Assembly (NCBI GenBank): GCA_027577415.1
Contig: JANBQS010000005.1
Coordinates: 1-64,000, forward strand
Origin: Coemansia sp. RSA 922
Taxonomy: Eukaryota; Kickxellomycota; Kickxellomycetes; Kickxellales; Kickxellaceae
DNA length: 64,000 nt
Direction: 5' to 3'
Below the pieces are notes generated by a model. It had not been told where the DNA came from and did no database searches. It saw only the letters and a list, made by a program, of their open reading frames with translations. Below are positions 1 to 9,002 of this stretch, piece after piece (the first letter of the stretch is position 1; each line of letters starts with the position of its first letter). The position numbers were made by a program, and so were the translations under genes.

Positions 1-463
1 GAGCTGTTGCGGCCTTTGGACTTTTTGGTGCAGGAGTGGAACATGTGTACGCTCAGTTTGCTCGAGTACATGGTTCGACTGGCTTCCGTCGAAATGACTG
101 AGCAGGTCTCACATCTTGAAGTCCCTGATGAGAAACTGCGCCTGTACTTGCAAGCTACCACTGGTGCGGGTAGCAAGGAGGATGTGCCGGCTTCTACCAA
201 GTCTACGGTGGCCACGCCTACTCGCTCAAGACATGCGCCAGTATCTACGTTGGGCACTCCTCTGTGATGTCACTGATCTTGTGGACCAACCACTCAAAGA
301 TCAGCGAAGCACGAGACTGGAGACTGGGTGCGACTTGGAGCAAGAGCAAAGTTTTGCGAGACTCATATCTACAGGCAGTCTGGGGAAAGTGCTTTGGTTT
401 GGTTCCTTTGTTGACAACTTCTGATTGTAATAAATCTATCTTAGTAAAAGGTTATTGCACCAC
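1..463. other. Unassigned sequence 5' of the Fanzor relic
   Basis: This stretch lies directly upstream of the Fanzor-like reading frame and should hold its N-terminal half, including the first RuvC aspartate, if the gene were whole. I read all three forward frames. Each is interrupted, and I could not find the N-lobe motifs that are visible in the second copy near 55 kb. A stop (431-433) closes the downstream frame just before its first ATG. It is either badly decayed Fanzor sequence or unrelated DNA joined to a 5'-truncated copy. The window edge prevents a decision. Confidence 0.4.
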
Positions 464-1348
464 ATGTCAGCCTTCCGCTACTCGCGTAAGCAGCGGGGAA
501 AGGAGACGCGCATGTGTCGTTTTCGCAAGATCTGCGAGAAGGTCAAAAAGTCATTCCCGATTGATGCCATCAGTAAGGCCGAGTCTTGGCTTGCCAAGTT
601 TGACCGCGCGTCTTTGGATCCTGCCAAGTACAAGGCGTACGTTGAGGCGCGTGCGGTTGTGTGGCCTTTGTTGAGCGGGTTTTATAGCAAAACGCCGACA
701 AAGCATCCGGAGTCCAAGCACGAGATCCACAAAGACGAGAGGCATGTGGCGCATAGCTATCTGCTCCATCGTAAGCAGCGGCTGTCGGCGTATATCAACC
801 AGCAGCAAGCCGACTATCGCCTGGCGCGCAATATGAGGACTGCGTTTGGCAAGGATGCGATTATCGTGGTGGGCAATTGGTCGGCGTCCATGACCAAATA
901 CCATGAGCCTATACGAGGGAAGAGCTGGCGAGATCGATTCAAACGATTCGGGTTTTTGGTCTACTTGATTAATGAGTTTCGGACATCGTGTGTCTGCCCT
1001 GAGTGCGATAAATCTCTGGAGACTTTCAAGACTGTCAGGAACCCACGTCCCTTTCAGCGTAAGAATCATCCGACTGTAACTTGCAACGGACTACTAAGGT
1101 GCACAAACCAAGAATGTCTGTGGACCGTTGACAAGTACAAGGGATCATCTGAGCGGCGGTTGTTTAATCGGAATGAGGCAGCTGTTATGAACTTCCGGCG
1201 GATAGTCAATGGTCTTTGCGAGACTGGCGATATTCCCCAGGCGTTGAAGCGTTCTACTCCCAGACCTACGTGTACAGCGGCTGGCAAGAGAGCGGCGACT
1301 ACTGGTAGGAAGGCACCGTCTAAGCGTTCGCGTAATGCCACCTCCTAG
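464..1348 (+). pseudogene. Fanzor (eukaryotic TnpB-like) nuclease relic, C-terminal half
   Basis: A 294-codon open frame covers the C-terminal half of a Fanzor protein, the RNA-guided nuclease family related to TnpB. Visible in order are a FRYSRKQRGKE segment (family pattern: aromatic, Y-T/S, QR, E), a helical linker, GNWSASM, the RuvC-II-type INEFRTS, a zinc ribbon (CPEC, then two further cysteines in LRCTNQEC) and the RuvC-III block NRNEAAVMNF. It ends in a basic, NLS-like tail (SKRSRN). The N-terminal lobe and first RuvC aspartate are missing. In RuvC-III the expected aspartate (NRD) is asparagine, coded AAT. The copy at 54-55 kb aligns closely from HxIHK to the tail and keeps that aspartate. 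The ATG at 464 is only the first in frame, not a supported start. This looks like an immobile, catalytically dead remnant. Confidence 0.85.
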
Positions 1349-1384
1349 GCCCCTCAACTATAATATTTCCGGCACGTTATCGCA

Positions 1385-1400
1385 GAGCTTGAAATAGCTC
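1385..1400 (+). other. Stem-loop after the Fanzor relic (candidate guide-RNA 3' end)
   Basis: A perfect 5-bp stem (GAGCT/AGCTC) with a 6-nt loop begins 36 nt after the stop codon and is followed at once by GTGTG. The second Fanzor copy has a 6-bp stem with a 6-nt loop at nearly the same distance (40 nt), followed by a similar GTG(TG). Fanzor and TnpB guide RNAs are made from the 3' end of the gene and its flank, so this may be the conserved end of that RNA or the element's right end. No expression evidence is available. Confidence 0.4.
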
Positions 1401-1669
1401 GTGTGCTCCCATAGGTTTAACAAGACGAGTGTGTTGGCATTCCAACACTGGGTTCGGCGAGGTATGCCATCGTGGCATGTGTCTTCGGCCCATTAGCAAA
1501 AGCTTTTCTCAGTACTCCTCTGTGATTTACACATGACATCGTGCATGGCGGCATGCAGACAAACAACAATGTGGATGAAACCAAATAAAGACGACGTAAA
1601 CAGACATCTCTTTTCTCTTCACTCCGCCCTCTTTTTTCAAACACATACTTTTTTATATATATTTTCATC
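1401..1669. other. Intergenic, promoter of the LRR-like gene
   Basis: No open frame here is supported. A T-rich tract followed by TTTTATATATATTTT (about 1651-1665) lies immediately before the ATG at 1670 and may be TATA-like or a 5' leader. Nothing else is recognised. Confidence 0.4.
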
Positions 1670-3427
1670 ATGTCTCAGACTGAAGTTCCACCGTCTATTG
1701 CTATGCCTATGCCTATGCCTATGCCGCCGGGCGAGGAAGGCACGCAGAGTAATCGGCAGCTACTCCGCCACACGTCGTTGATGCGCGACAAAAGCCTGTC
1801 CTTCAACCCCGTCCCCACCGGCATCACCAGCGCCGACGAAGTGTATGTCCCGAACTGTGCACCCGTGTTTGAGGTGGGGTATTGGATGAACTACGGAAAC
1901 TTTAGCTCCGTCCGTCAACAGCACGAGGAGTACAAAGATCACGTACACACGCTCAGTATCTGGAACCTCCCAGTAGAATCAGCCTACGGCGCCGATATCG
2001 CAGCATGCCTGAACCTAGGCTGGCCCCAAGTAACCCACGTCTCATTAGAGTACAGTACGTGGGAGCCGGAGCCCAACAGGTACTCTATCGCATGGCACAA
2101 AATCCTATGCGAATCCTCCGCGTTCCCCCTACTGGTTGACTACCGCGTATGGCAAATGCTGCCGGCTAGATTGGAGGTCTTTTCTATCCACAAGTTCAAG
2201 ACCGAGAGGGACCGTAATCAAGCTACAGATATTATCGCTCAGGTACCGGAACTTTTGGCACCTACTCCGGCAGTTCAACAGTTTTACGAGCATCGTTGCA
2301 GGTACTTGGAGCACGTCGTTATGTCTATGGATTCGGTGAACAGGGCGGAGACTTTTACTAAATACAAGTATTTGACTCTGGCTCTCGCTACTCCAGTTTT
2401 GGCTCCGAGGACACTGACTATTGTTAATTGTCGGTTGAAGCATATCCGCGCTATCCTCAATTGCATTGACCGTAACGCTTTGGGTCTACCCACCGGGCCC
2501 TTGCATTACCAGCCTGGAGTACTTGAATTGGGTCGGTCGCTACAGCACCTACATTTGAAAATGGCTAGCCTCTACGACGAACTAACGGGTCTACCTATCT
2601 CTGCGGCTAGATTTCCTGACCTCAGCAGCCTAATTATCGAGCACTCGCCAGCTTTGGATAACTCGCTGCCTGATGGAGAGAAATTCGGACAACTCTGGGA
2701 AACTCGCTGGTCCGGGATGAAGCGTCTGCAACTGCCGTTTTTCAGCGATTTGCATGCTGCCCTACTTGTAAAGTTTATGCCCAATTTGGAGATCCTCTCT
2801 ATTATCCCCGCCCCCGGATTCGAAGCTGGAGACGAGTACCCGGATTCATTGTCAGCTGCGACAGTTATTAAATTGGCTACACAGTTACATACTCTACGGC
2901 ATTTTGAAGTACGTTCTATGTTGCGCATCAAGGGTAAACGGCCTTTGAATATGGCTCAGCAGATATACTTGGCGTTGAAAAAACCACCCGTAGCCGCTCG
3001 ACCTGAATTAAAACTGTTCGCAGTCCCTTGTGTCCATATGGATTTCTGTTCGGTCGTCAGGATGCTAACCTACTTGCCCTCGGTTGAGCAGCTCGAGTTC
3101 CAGTTGCCTGACCAGTACGCTGTGCCTGGTAATATGTCGCCGGAGGTTAGGAGTGTGGCGCATAATTTGGCGGGATTGGAATGGGCCGAAGAGAAGCGTA
3201 AATTTGGTGAGGCGTTTGCTGTTAAACCTCATCCTTTGCAGTCTATTATTGTTACTGGGTATCATCCTGACTTGCATTCGGCGGCTGTTACAGAGTTCTT
3301 GGGTTTGTTTCCTGATTTGGAGTCGCTGGCGTTTACGGCGGTTAGTCGCGAGGACCAGGATAATATCGATCAATTGGCTGGTGTATTGACTGCTCTTAAC
3401 CCGGATCTCAACGTATCAATTGTTTAA
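1670..3427 (+). CDS. F-box/LRR-family-like protein without a visible F-box
   Basis: The frame encodes 585 aa. After a low-complexity N-terminus with a short Met-Pro run (AMPMPMPMPP, from an ATGCCT microsatellite) come irregular leucine-rich segments such as LEVFSIHKF, LQHLHLKMA, LSSLIIEHS and LEILSIIPA. They resemble the degenerate LRRs of fungal F-box proteins, and the C-terminal layout is like that of the F-box protein at 32-34 kb. No F-box helices are visible in the first 100 residues, so binding to Skp1 cannot be claimed. The start is the first ATG, directly after a T-rich leader. It probably belongs to the expanded F-box/LRR families of these fungi; substrate and role are unknown. No introns are needed and the frame is intact. 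Confidence 0.7.
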   Translation: MSQTEVPPSIAMPMPMPMPPGEEGTQSNRQLLRHTSLMRDKSLSFNPVPTGITSADEVYVPNCAPVFEVGYWMNYGNFSSVRQQHEEYKDHVHTLSIWNLPVESAYGADIAACLNLGWPQVTHVSLEYSTWEPEPNRYSIAWHKILCESSAFPLLVDYRVWQMLPARLEVFSIHKFKTERDRNQATDIIAQVPELLAPTPAVQQFYEHRCRYLEHVVMSMDSVNRAETFTKYKYLTLALATPVLAPRTLTIVNCRLKHIRAILNCIDRNALGLPTGPLHYQPGVLELGRSLQHLHLKMASLYDELTGLPISAARFPDLSSLIIEHSPALDNSLPDGEKFGQLWETRWSGMKRLQLPFFSDLHAALLVKFMPNLEILSIIPAPGFEAGDEYPDSLSAATVIKLATQLHTLRHFEVRSMLRIKGKRPLNMAQQIYLALKKPPVAARPELKLFAVPCVHMDFCSVVRMLTYLPSVEQLEFQLPDQYAVPGNMSPEVRSVAHNLAGLEWAEEKRKFGEAFAVKPHPLQSIIVTGYHPDLHSAAVTEFLGLFPDLESLAFTAVSREDQDNIDQLAGVLTALNPDLNVSIV

Positions 3428-3540
3428 GTTTTTTATTTATGTCTATTCACTATTAAAAAAAGGGACATGTTAGTTCTATATAAAAAACTGTGATACTATG
3501 ATATAGTAATATGTGCTCATGAATCCAAATGATTATTTTG

Positions 3541-3969
3541 TCACATTGTCACCCTTCTTATATTATCGGCAATATCAACTTCATAATTATTCGATATATG
3601 CCCTAGCCCAGTATTAATAATACCTTGTGCTGACGTCTGGTTATATCCGCCATTCCATAGTATCAGCATGGAGAGGGCATCATTTATATAGATATTTGCA
3701 GATATTCTCATTGCCTCAGAAAGTGTAATAGGATTGCTAGATATAGATGTAAATGTAGATATGCCCCCAATATTACACGAATAAAGTGAATACACCGCAC
3801 CAGCAGCATGGGTATTTGTGACTGGTCTACAATTCTCCAATACATTACGACGGCTTACTTGACCAGAAAAAGTGTACTTGTCTATTATGTTGGAATTATC
3901 CGTATCGGAGTGAACAAGCACATAAAGGGTTTTAGACACATCATTAGGCAGTTGATTTAAACCTGGCAT
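3541..3969 (-). CDS. Orphan small-protein family, member 1
   Basis: 142 aa, family unrecognised. It shares two blocks with its neighbours: an N-terminal strand-like block (KTLYVLVHSD, then DKYTFSGQVS, about residues 13-40) and a C-terminal block ending in a hydrophobic run plus W-N-G (LILWNG, about residue 105). It is closest to member 2, with which it also shares AVYSLY. No signal peptide, membrane segment or cysteine pattern is seen. The frame is open further upstream, but I chose the internal ATG because four tandem members share a Met-Pro start and members 1 and 2 share the preceding GAACGTATC. A TATA box lies about 140 nt upstream. The gene is AT-rich compared with the ligase gene downstream. 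Confidence 0.75.
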   Translation of the reverse strand: MPGLNQLPNDVSKTLYVLVHSDTDNSNIIDKYTFSGQVSRRNVLENCRPVTNTHAAGAVYSLYSCNIGGISTFTSISSNPITLSEAMRISANIYINDALSMLILWNGGYNQTSAQGIINTGLGHISNNYEVDIADNIRRVTM

Positions 3970-4665
3970 GATACGTTCAAAGTGCTGGTAATTCCTAATT
4001 GACGCGTATAGATCTATAATACTAGGTGGTATCAAAGTGTGGATGATTGGAAGTGTGTGTCTGGATGAAGAAGAAAAAATATATCTTGGTAGGTGGGGTG
4101 GGCACTCTTTTTATACTTCTAACATTTGGTCGTGTGTCGGCTACCGCAGTATAGCTTCCCAACAATATTTACATATTTTCCTTTTTCTCTTTTATTTGGT
4201 GCCTATTCTTAAAGTCTCTATGATGTCATTGTTTATTGGCTAGAAATTGGTTGGGGGTGTGTATATTTGTCAGGCTGTTCAAAAAAAGTGCACGTTGCTT
4301 CTTTCGGAGGCTTTCTTTGCCGCTTGTCCTTAAATTCGTCATTGTTCCTCTTTTAACAGCCACTCAGCACGCCTTTTCTTGGTGAGCTCAATGCTTGTGA
4401 AACACTTTCAAAGGTGGTTGGGGAGAGACTTTTGTCCTTTGCCGGTTTTCAAAGCCCCCCTTTTGGCCTCGCTGTCCCCCCACTAAACACACTGAGAGTA
4501 AGCTGATTTATTGCGGTTTGCACAAAAAAAACCCTCTCCTTAAACAACCTCTCCAAGTTTATTTTATGCCATTTTTATTTTTAATAATTTGGTTTTAAAA
4601 AAACTGTGGTCCTAGAAAGTTTTATTTATAAGCTTTGTGGATCTAATAATTCTCTGTCACGATGA
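3970..4665 (-). promoter_or_regulatory. TATA box of family member 1 and spacer
   Basis: On the minus strand TATAAAAAG lies at about 4106-4114, some 140 nt before the member 1 ATG. The sequence after it (GAGTGCCCACC) is a weak match to the TGGCA element found after the TATA box of sister genes. The rest is AT-rich with homopolymer runs, and I see no further gene. Confidence 0.5.
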
Positions 4666-5091
4666 TCACCCCATCAACCTTGTTATCTCACCATTACTAT
4701 CAACCTGGAAATTACGTGGTGAATGTTCAAATTCACCTAAAATACAAGTTTTTGCCCAGTCCTCATCAAACACGCCATTCCACAATACCAGCACCGAGTC
4801 ACCATATATAGTAACATTTAGGGACAGCAGCACTGCTAAAGGAACTGCAAGAGAATTGGGGGTTAGATGTGTAAATGTTCTGTGCTCAAGATCATACAAA
4901 TAAAGTGAATACACCGCATCAGTAGGAAGTATAGGTGTGACATCTATACTATTTTTCAATACTTTATTGCCACTTACTTGTCCATAAAAGGTGTACCCGT
5001 CCATCACGTTAAAATTATTCATGTCTGAATGAATAAGCACATATGCGGTTTTTGGTTCGTCACTATTAAAAGAGTGTGTAATACTTGGCAT
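4666..5091 (-). CDS. Orphan small-protein family, member 2
   Basis: 141 aa, unrecognised, and the closest sister of member 1. The shared N-block is KTAYVLIHSDMNNFN followed by GYTFYGQVS; the middle carries AVYSLYLYD and the C-block is SVLVLWNGVFDED. The open frame extends to 5220, but a TATA box lies at 5194-5200 inside that extension, so translation must begin downstream, at the Met-Pro ATG at 5091. This is the best internal evidence for start choice in the whole family. No signal peptide, membrane segment or known motif is seen. The alternation of short hydrophobic strands suggests a small beta-rich cytosolic protein (inference). Confidence 0.78.
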   Translation of the reverse strand: MPSITHSFNSDEPKTAYVLIHSDMNNFNVMDGYTFYGQVSGNKVLKNSIDVTPILPTDAVYSLYLYDLEHRTFTHLTPNSLAVPLAVLLSLNVTIYGDSVLVLWNGVFDEDWAKTCILGEFEHSPRNFQVDSNGEITRLMG

Positions 5092-5183
5092 GATACGTTC
5101 TAAGGTGCTGGTTTTTACTAAACTGGTGTGTAGAGCAATGAAAATAATTAGGTGGCTGAAAAAGAAAATAATTTTGGAATGGC

Positions 5184-5200
5184 TGCCAAACACTTTTATA
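5184..5200 (-). promoter_or_regulatory. TATA-TGGCA promoter of member 2
   Basis: The minus strand reads TATAAAAG, then after five bases from TATAAAA, TGGCAGCC. The same order, with spacers of 4-12 nt, precedes members 3 and 5, and the orphan gene at 59.9 kb. The TATA box is about 105 nt before the ATG. Confidence 0.6.
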
Positions 5201-5950
5201 CCTCCCTCAAGGGGGAGCAAGGCAAAATGTACTTGGCTACAAATTGTCTACTCAGTAGTAGCTTAGCTTTCCTACTTGTTTTTTTCTTCTTTTTTTCTTA
5301 CCCTCAATGACGTGACTATGAGCCGGATTACATTAGCTCTTTGCTTTCTGTTCTTTTTAGCACATGCTTAATGACGAATCTATGTGCTGGTGCTTTTTAG
5401 CTTGTTGCTTATTTTTCTTTTTGAACCCACTCAATGATGTGTCTATGCGCTAGTTTTTGGCTGTTACTTGTCTATTTTTAGACAAGTTGGCATGGAAAAG
5501 CATGCTTTGAAGTGAGCTGAGTAGAGCTTTGTCCTTTGACTACCTTTGACAAATTGGGCAAGGCTTTGCCCTTCGACTGTCTTTGGGTGTCTTTGGCGAC
5601 CTTTAGCTGCTTTTGCCTAGCTTCTGGCCATGAACACCAACTATTGGCTGAGAAAAAAAATGCTACCATGGTTGAGGACTTTGTTCTCCTTGATTTCTGA
5701 AAGAAAGGAAGAAAACTGAAACCTCCCCTACCAACTCGACACTATTCTTATAAACGTATATTTATTCTGTAAACCAATGACTAGAAATGGAGCAATTTGA
5801 AGGCTTACACAGTCTAGCTGCAAGAACACATATATGTACTTACAATACGTTTAATCTAATATGTCGCTATTGCTGTTCGTGGAGGAAACCAATCCCAGTG
5901 TATAGGCAACTATGTCAATTTACTTGTGCAATAAACTATGAAGCAGCTTC

Positions 5951-6319
5951 TTATTCGGACAATGTCTTTATAACACCATCACTTTGAACAACAAAAATTT
6001 TAGCTGGCATTTTACTAATTTCATGTTCAGTAGGAGCTTTTATTTCAACCTCATCCTTTTCACCACTCCGCCATATTATCACATTCTCACTTTCAGTGAT
6101 TTCTTCCTTGGGAACGTCAAGCTCGGAAGTTTCGTTATTACTCATGCTGAAATATTTAAATACGCACCTACCCCGGTTGGGTTGTAATTTATAGAAATGA
6201 TTTTCAATAATAAATGTTCTTACTTTCTCCTGAAAGTAGTATCTATACAACGTGTTCTCATCGCCAATATTTTCAAGTATGTGCACATATTTCATACCAG
6301 GTGGAGCTTTCACTTGCAT
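5951..6319 (-). CDS. Orphan small-protein family, member 3 (divergent)
   Basis: 122 aa, the most divergent tandem member. The N-block reads MKYVHILENIGDEN followed by LYRYYFQEKV, close to FQEKI in the member at 37.5 kb. The C-block keeps NVIIWRSGEKDE, where W-R-S-G replaces W-N-G. The protein lacks the Met-Pro start of its sisters; the ATG at 6319 is the only one compatible with the TATA box at 6454-6460. The middle region is acidic and shorter than in members 1 and 2. No signal peptide or membrane span is seen. It is unrecognised, and membership rests on matching block order and gene context. Confidence 0.68.
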   Translation of the reverse strand: MQVKAPPGMKYVHILENIGDENTLYRYYFQEKVRTFIIENHFYKLQPNRGRCVFKYFSMSNNETSELDVPKEEITESENVIIWRSGEKDEVEIKAPTEHEISKMPAKIFVVQSDGVIKTLSE

Positions 6320-6440
6320 TCTCAACTAGATATCAATTGGTAGTGCTGAAATGGGCGTGTATGTCAGTAAAAAAGCTGGTTTAGTAGTGGAGGTGAACAG
6401 ATTCTTGAATAAGGAGAAAAAAGAGAAAATGTGGCAGGGC

Positions 6441-6460
6441 TGCCAGGCTCTCTTTTTATA
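6441..6460 (-). promoter_or_regulatory. TATA-TGGCA promoter of member 3
   Basis: The minus strand reads TATAAAAAGAGAGCC followed by TGGCAGCCC. The match to the member 2 promoter includes TGGCAGCC exactly. The TATA box lies about 135 nt before the ATG. Confidence 0.58.
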
Positions 6461-6714
6461 CCCCTTTCTGAGAGGGAGAGCAAGGGAAAACACTCTGCTG
6501 AATTTTCAGCTGCTCTACTAGCCTTCCTACTTTTTTCTTTTGGTTTTCTTTGGCACCACTCGTTGACGTCACATTTATATTGCTGCTTTGCATCAAGTTC
6601 TTTCCAGCGCTATTTCTGGAATGTCAAGTGTGGGCAGGCCAATTTCGAAACAGGTAGAACAATGCATGGCCTGTTGATTGCCTTTGACAGCCTTTAACAG
6701 CCGTTGATTGCCTT

Positions 6715-6766
6715 TGACTGCCTTTGCCCTGCCTTTGCCCTGCCTTTGCCCTGCTTTTGCCCACTG
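6715..6766 (+). repeat. Short tandem repeat, about 11 bp unit
   Basis: CTGCCTTTGCC-type units are repeated about four times in a row with little divergence. Looser TTTGAC/CTTTG copies lie just upstream, and similar ones near 5550. It sits in the spacer between members 3 and 4. No function is evident. Confidence 0.6.
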
Positions 6767-7155
6767 CGACCGAATTCAGCACTTTTGACTGAGCACTCCA
6801 GCTATTGGTTGAGAGCAGAATGCTGTAGTTGAATGCTTTTTTAACCGGAATTTTTTGTATGAGAAACGGGTGAGGAAATTCAAACCCTCCCTTACAAATA
6901 CCAACCAACATGTTAATTCAACTGATACCCATCCATTAACCAAAATACTAGGAAAACAATTATAACTTGATGCGGCCACAAGTAAAAGTTATATTCTTGC
7001 CAGAAGCACTGCGTGGCCAGTATAGACCCTGTCAATAGTATGACCCCCAGTGGATACATTGATGCAAATTGTATCTCGTACTTGCTTGACCCAGACATGC
7101 TTGTAAGGCGTCATTTCGTTTGTCTCACACTGGTTGCAATCCATAAAATCGCTAT

Positions 7156-7512
7156 TTAGATTGTTAGTGAAGTTATTTGGCCATTAAAAATATTATATTT
7201 ACCAGTTGGCGAGTTTGCTGTTAGCGTTATAGCATGATACACGTCATCCTCATCTAATTCTCCCTTCCACATTACCAGCACTGATCCGCTTACAGTGATA
7301 TAATCTGTTAGTGTAGTAAAGCCTTCTTCATTGGTGTAGAATTCGGATGTATAGCCACTCCGATAATCAGTGCTGGACTGTTTGACGTGGGTTTCAATCG
7401 TCTCGCGTGGAACTTCATTGCGGTAGGTGTACATGTAAAATGCTCTAGCCACATGGTGGTCAAGTATAAGTACGTACAAGGTTTTCATAACTCCTTCGTT
7501 TAAAACCGGCAT
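7156..7512 (-). CDS. Orphan small-protein family, member 4
   Basis: 118 aa, unrecognised. The N-block is MKTLYVLILDHH followed by YMYTYRNEVPRETIETH; the C-block is SVLVMWKGELDEDD, then a short tail. The start is the Met-Pro ATG at 7512, preceded by GAAAGAAAC, as in members 1 and 2 where MP follows an ER-type context. The frame is open upstream to 7620, but that extension lies at or beyond the putative promoter. No signal peptide or membrane helix is seen. Spacing to its neighbours (about 1 kb) matches the array. Confidence 0.72.
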   Translation of the reverse strand: MPVLNEGVMKTLYVLILDHHVARAFYMYTYRNEVPRETIETHVKQSSTDYRSGYTSEFYTNEEGFTTLTDYITVSGSVLVMWKGELDEDDVYHAITLTANSPTGKYNIFNGQITSLTI

Positions 7513-7614
7513 GTTTCTTTCTAGAGGCTGGCCAAACTGGGAATTGTGTGGGTGTTGAAAAGAAAAGTAGGTGGCAATAATAAAAATTTTGGTGGAGCAT
7601 AAAAAGGGGTTGGG

Positions 7615-7636
7615 TGCCAAGGTTCATATTTATTTT
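7615..7636 (-). promoter_or_regulatory. Possible TATA-TGGCA promoter of member 4
   Basis: The minus strand reads AAATAAATATG, then AACCT, then TGGCACCC. The TATA part is weak but the TGGCA element is present at the expected place, about 105 nt before the ATG. Confidence 0.4.
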
Positions 7637-7973
7637 TCCAGTTGGTCAGGATGAGGAGACACCACAGCATCCCAGACAGCAAAAAAAGGTGAATTTGTTC
7701 TTTGTGCTTTTCGTTTCTTTTTTCCACTTTGGGGCTTCTCCTCAAAGCCTTGTTTCCATTCCGATTTCCTATTTTAACGTCATTGATGTCGTAATGATGA
7801 CCGCAACAAGAGCAAAACTGTCGTAAACAGATTTCTCCACTCAACAGAACCCTTGTGGCCAAGGCAAAGTTGCTTATTATAATTTCAAACTAATTTATTA
7901 AAAAGAAGTATTAAGAGTAGTGGAGTAAAAAAACACTTTGTGAATACAAAAAAATGTGCTCTACTTTCAACAT

Positions 7974-8348
7974 TCATGGTAGTGGTACTATGACATGATC
8001 AACAATCTCGTAGATACTAGTCGGTTTATAGATGCCGCTGTTTATGACGTTTCTAATCACGTTTTCATCATATTTGTCATTCCACATTACCACGACTATA
8101 TCACTTTGAGTAATATTTCCGTATTCTAGGCTACGAAATTGTTGACTAACAACTTCGTAAATCTTATAGTAGTACGTCGCACCTACATCACTTATCCCAG
8201 CCTGAAGCTTGAGCTCCTTGTAATGATTTATAAGAGTATGGCATGAAACCAGTTCTCCAAACCGGTACCTGTTAACCCTGTCAACCTTGTCACAGTCACG
8301 AATCAGCATATGTGTGGTTTTTCCTCTGGCAATGTTACACCCTGGCAT
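7974..8348 (-). CDS. Orphan small-protein family, member 5
   Basis: 124 aa, unrecognised. The N-block is KTTHMLIRDCDKVDRVNRY followed by RFGELVS; the C-block is IVVVMWNDKYDEN, with W-N-D in place of W-N-G, and the tail SIYEIVDH resembles NIYEMVDG in the member at 37.5 kb. Start at the Met-Pro ATG; a TATA box at 8428-8434 lies just beyond the longest open frame. It is the last and most upstream gene of the minus-strand array, divergent from the ubiquitin ligase gene. Confidence 0.74.
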   Translation of the reverse strand: MPGCNIARGKTTHMLIRDCDKVDRVNRYRFGELVSCHTLINHYKELKLQAGISDVGATYYYKIYEVVSQQFRSLEYGNITQSDIVVVMWNDKYDENVIRNVINSGIYKPTSIYEIVDHVIVPLP

Positions 8349-8418
8349 GGTTATAGTAGATGGAGAATATGTAGCGGTGTGATTTGAATAAGAAAAGAAA
8401 AACTGTATCTTGAGCAAC

Positions 8419-8434
8419 TGCCATTTATTTTATA
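8419..8434 (-). promoter_or_regulatory. TATA-TGGCA promoter of member 5
   Basis: The minus strand reads GGTATAAAATAAATGGCAGTTG: a strong TATA box, four bases, then TGGCAG. It lies about 80 nt before the ATG. Confidence 0.58.
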
Positions 8435-9002
8435 CCTCTTGCCAAAGTCGGTAAGTAAGTAGCAAGGAATGTTCCCAGTCGAGCTGTCCACAATAGTGAT
8501 CATTCGGTTTTTGCTTGACTGGCTCTTCAAACCATGTGGTTAGGACTGTCAGATGATGCGCCCTTTGTAGGTTTACAATCGTTTAGCCCGACTGCTGATT
8601 GTGAGCAACGTGCAATTCGGATACGTCATTTACTAATTTAATTAATTTTGATCGATCAGGAAAATGGAGCTAGGGGGGAATTTTCCTGCAACCACTGGCC
8701 GCAGCTCTTAGCTCTCGGCTCTCGACAAATTTCTCTTACATTTGCAGAAAAAAACAAAAATATTCGATATTTATATCCATCCTTTGTTTCGGACAGCAAC
8801 GCTAGGCAATACGAGCAACGAGGCGCTCTTATTCCAATACTTTTTTCTTTTTGGGCCATTTTCTACGACCCCCAATCCGAACTTTGTTTCTTACATCCTG
8901 GCTGGACACGCACACGTAGCCAGAGGCGAACAATAGGCGAGCCACAGGCTTTACACTACTTCGGATTATTCTACGCTCTTTGGCAATTCGGTTTATTTTG
9001 CA
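8435..9002. other. Divergent intergenic region
   Basis: This is the shared upstream region of orphan member 5 (minus) and the HECT ligase (plus). It is AT-rich at 8600-8650 and 8740-8790. A frame at 8648-9031 runs through it but overlaps the ligase start and resembles nothing; I do not call it. Confidence 0.4.

Noticed and set aside
1145..1357. Minus-strand frames over the first Fanzor relic
   Set aside because: Shadow frames of the clearly recognised plus-strand coding remnant.
6913..7098. 61-aa minus-strand frame with two hydrophobic stretches between orphan members 3 and 4
   Set aside because: No family block, promoter or homologue is recognisable; an overlapping frame is equally open, so coding cannot be claimed.
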